Position numbers and translations under genes: made by a program. 64,000 bases of DNA from Xylocopa sonorina (taxonomy: Eukaryota > Arthropoda > Insecta > Hymenoptera > Apidae), in the NCBI RefSeq assembly GCF_050948175.1, contig NC_135199.1, positions 1,488,001 to 1,552,000 on the forward strand, written 5' to 3'. The notes beneath the pieces were generated by a model. The model was not told where the DNA came from. It did not search any database and saw only the letters and a list, made by a program, of their open reading frames with translations. Below are positions 62,243-64,000 of this stretch, piece by piece; the first letter of the stretch is position 1, and every line of letters begins with the position of its first letter.

Positions 62243-64000
62243 AACCGACTCTTCTTCTTCTTCTTCATAAATGTAATCAAGTACGCCTGAAGTAGAATCA
62301 CGTAGAATCAGAGACAATAGACAGAACATCGAATCCTACAATTACATACAACTCCTTCTCATCCTTCAAGTCATTCAGACTCTTACGTTTAGATGTTCAT
62401 GAATGAACCTAGTGACAATCATATAGCAACCTTAACGTCTTGCCTATACCTAGAGAGACGGAGATGTATTCTCCATGTACCATTTTTATGAACAACTTTA
62501 CTACAAAAATATAGTTATGAAATAATGCGCAGCACCAACCTTAGAAAGAAAGCAGATTCGTGAAACAAAAGCATGAAATTGCTACTGTATTTATGTAATA
62601 GGATCTTTTCGTTCGAAGCTAGTTTACATCGGAAATAATGCGTTAAACGTGGTAAAGAAGGATCGACTATAGAAAATTCTTGTGAAAGCGAAGAAACAAC
62701 GTTTTGACCTGCGTTGGCTCTTTGTTGTAATTCTATGCAAATCGTTTTATTTGCGAATTTATCAACAAGAGTATTTCATACACGTTCTATCACAGATATG
62801 TACATACAAGTAGACAAGTTTACCCGTATATATCATGAATTAAATAAAATAGAGCAACAAAGAAAGCGTGACTGCAATTTCTGTCGGCAAATTAATTACT
62901 AAGCTATACGTGAAAATCAAGATTGAAATGAACTCCTTTTTTATACTACGCGCTCAGATGATCTTAAGAACGTAACTAATTTCAGATCCACTTTTAAATA
63001 TAATATTATCGTAGCTCATAAACAAACTTATAATAGAATCTACAATGTCCGATTGACCAAACTAACTGCATCCATATCTTTATTATGACTAGGCTAAAAT
63101 TTATTTGCATCGCAACGAAACGTTTAATATAAAACACGTTGTCAAAAATTAGTGCCATTTAGAAGAGTGCGCATATTGAATTCGTATACATATATTGCAT
63201 ATTTCGATACAGCATATCCACCCGTGAATCATCCATAGCGTACTTAACCTGCATCGTATAAATGTAATAACTTAAATAACTGTAATGAAGCTAGCAATTA
63301 TACGATTAATTAAGCAGAAAATATGATTTTGATACTTATTAATAAGTAAAGAAATGATTCAAGAATGTTAGACAACGTTTAAAAGCAATGATGAAGCTAC
63401 TACAGTAACTGCAAACCCGATCGAATCAATGTACCTGTTTCTTCGAATTCCTTCGAGTTATTTATTAAAGAAAAAATAATTACTCTTAAAAGGAAACTAT
63501 TATAAAAAGTAAAAGGTTATTGGAAAATTCATCACAGTAGAGATAGTATGACGTGAATCGGGAAGAATTCCATCAGAATTGATAATGTTAAATATGGAAA
63601 TACTTTCAATGGGAAGCTTCAAATTTACTCGATTCATATATTATTATTATTTTATATATATATATATTGTATTTTGTTTAATAAATTCACTAGGAGATAG
63701 TACACATGTTTTGCTTCAGCTGGAAAACTCAAATCAAATTATTATTACCACAGAGAAGGCCTAAAAGTCAGAAGAATCCACACAAGTTTATCAAAAATAT
63801 AATAACTTAGATTTCAATTGAGACTAATTATACAAGAGAGTGCTAAAATTGTTGTTAAAAAGTCGAATTCATTTCTACAAGCAATATTGACCGACGCATA
63901 TCATTTTATGACCAAATATTTCGATGCTTGAACTTGTTAAAACGCAAAGGTAGAAACGCACGATTAGTCATTTAAAATGCATTGCAGTCACTTATTGATC

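Larger units (their letters stand above)
56261..64000 (-). other. Presumed first tomosyn intron / upstream region
   Basis: About 7.7 kb of AT-rich sequence upstream of the first recognised exon. I looked for the missing N-terminal exon (a short ORF ending in a phase-0 donor) and did not find a convincing one. Contents I can name are a hAT-type MITE (57078-57314), a (TG)n tract near 57690 and a tRNA-like SINE (about 62165-62242). The more balanced composition at 58.8-60.4 kb could mark a 5' UTR exon or promoter, but no core motif supports it. Confidence 0.4.

Overview
This is a eukaryotic, AT-rich, intron-rich window with many microsatellites and decayed insect-type transposons (R1-like LINE, mariner, Tigger/pogo, IS630/Tc1-like, hAT MITE). 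One multi-exon gene dominates it: tomosyn (syntaxin-binding protein 5, an L(2)gl-family WD40 protein with a C-terminal R-SNARE). Its protein is clearly arthropod-like. An insect, quite possibly a hymenopteran, is my inference; the species cannot be read from the sequence.

Layout. Positions 1-17,236 are intergenic sequence 3' of tomosyn, with no convincing host gene. They hold a decayed R1-type LINE (about 1.97-3.66 kb), an inverted pair of roughly 300-bp repeats (about 4.83-5.11 kb and 13.18-13.48 kb), and between them a diverged satellite built of ~60-bp monomers in ~180-bp trimers whose blocks change orientation (6.43-8.77 and 11.06-12.99 kb). Two AT-rich ~140-bp repeat tracts and a GTGACAC-rich segment near 10-11 kb accompany it. 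Positions 17,237-56,260 carry 22 tomosyn coding exons on the minus strand. From 56,261 to the right edge is probably the first intron; the N-terminal coding exon and promoter were not found.

Gene logic. I joined every exon by hand with GT/AG borders and consistent phases: 1,271 residues with exon 13A or 1,297 with exon 13B, ending in an R-SNARE. Exons 13A (35192-35654) and 13B (28414-28954) both start in phase 0 and end in phase 1, so exactly one can be used. Including both gives a stop 18 whole codons into 13B, and skipping both gives a stop in exon 15. This matches the mutually exclusive tomosyn isoforms known from Drosophila. In addition, the exon 12 donor is part of a perfect 13-nt inverted repeat whose partner lies 11 nt upstream of exon 13A, so the pre-mRNA could form a stem covering both splice regions. 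To my knowledge this is undescribed, and it is the best candidate for a new regulatory device here.

The introns hold a Tigger-like element with TIRs and a mariner remnant (intron 18), a foldback-like element with ~296-bp inverted arms (intron between 13A and 13B), a hAT-type MITE and a tRNA-like SINE (upstream intron), and many simple repeats.
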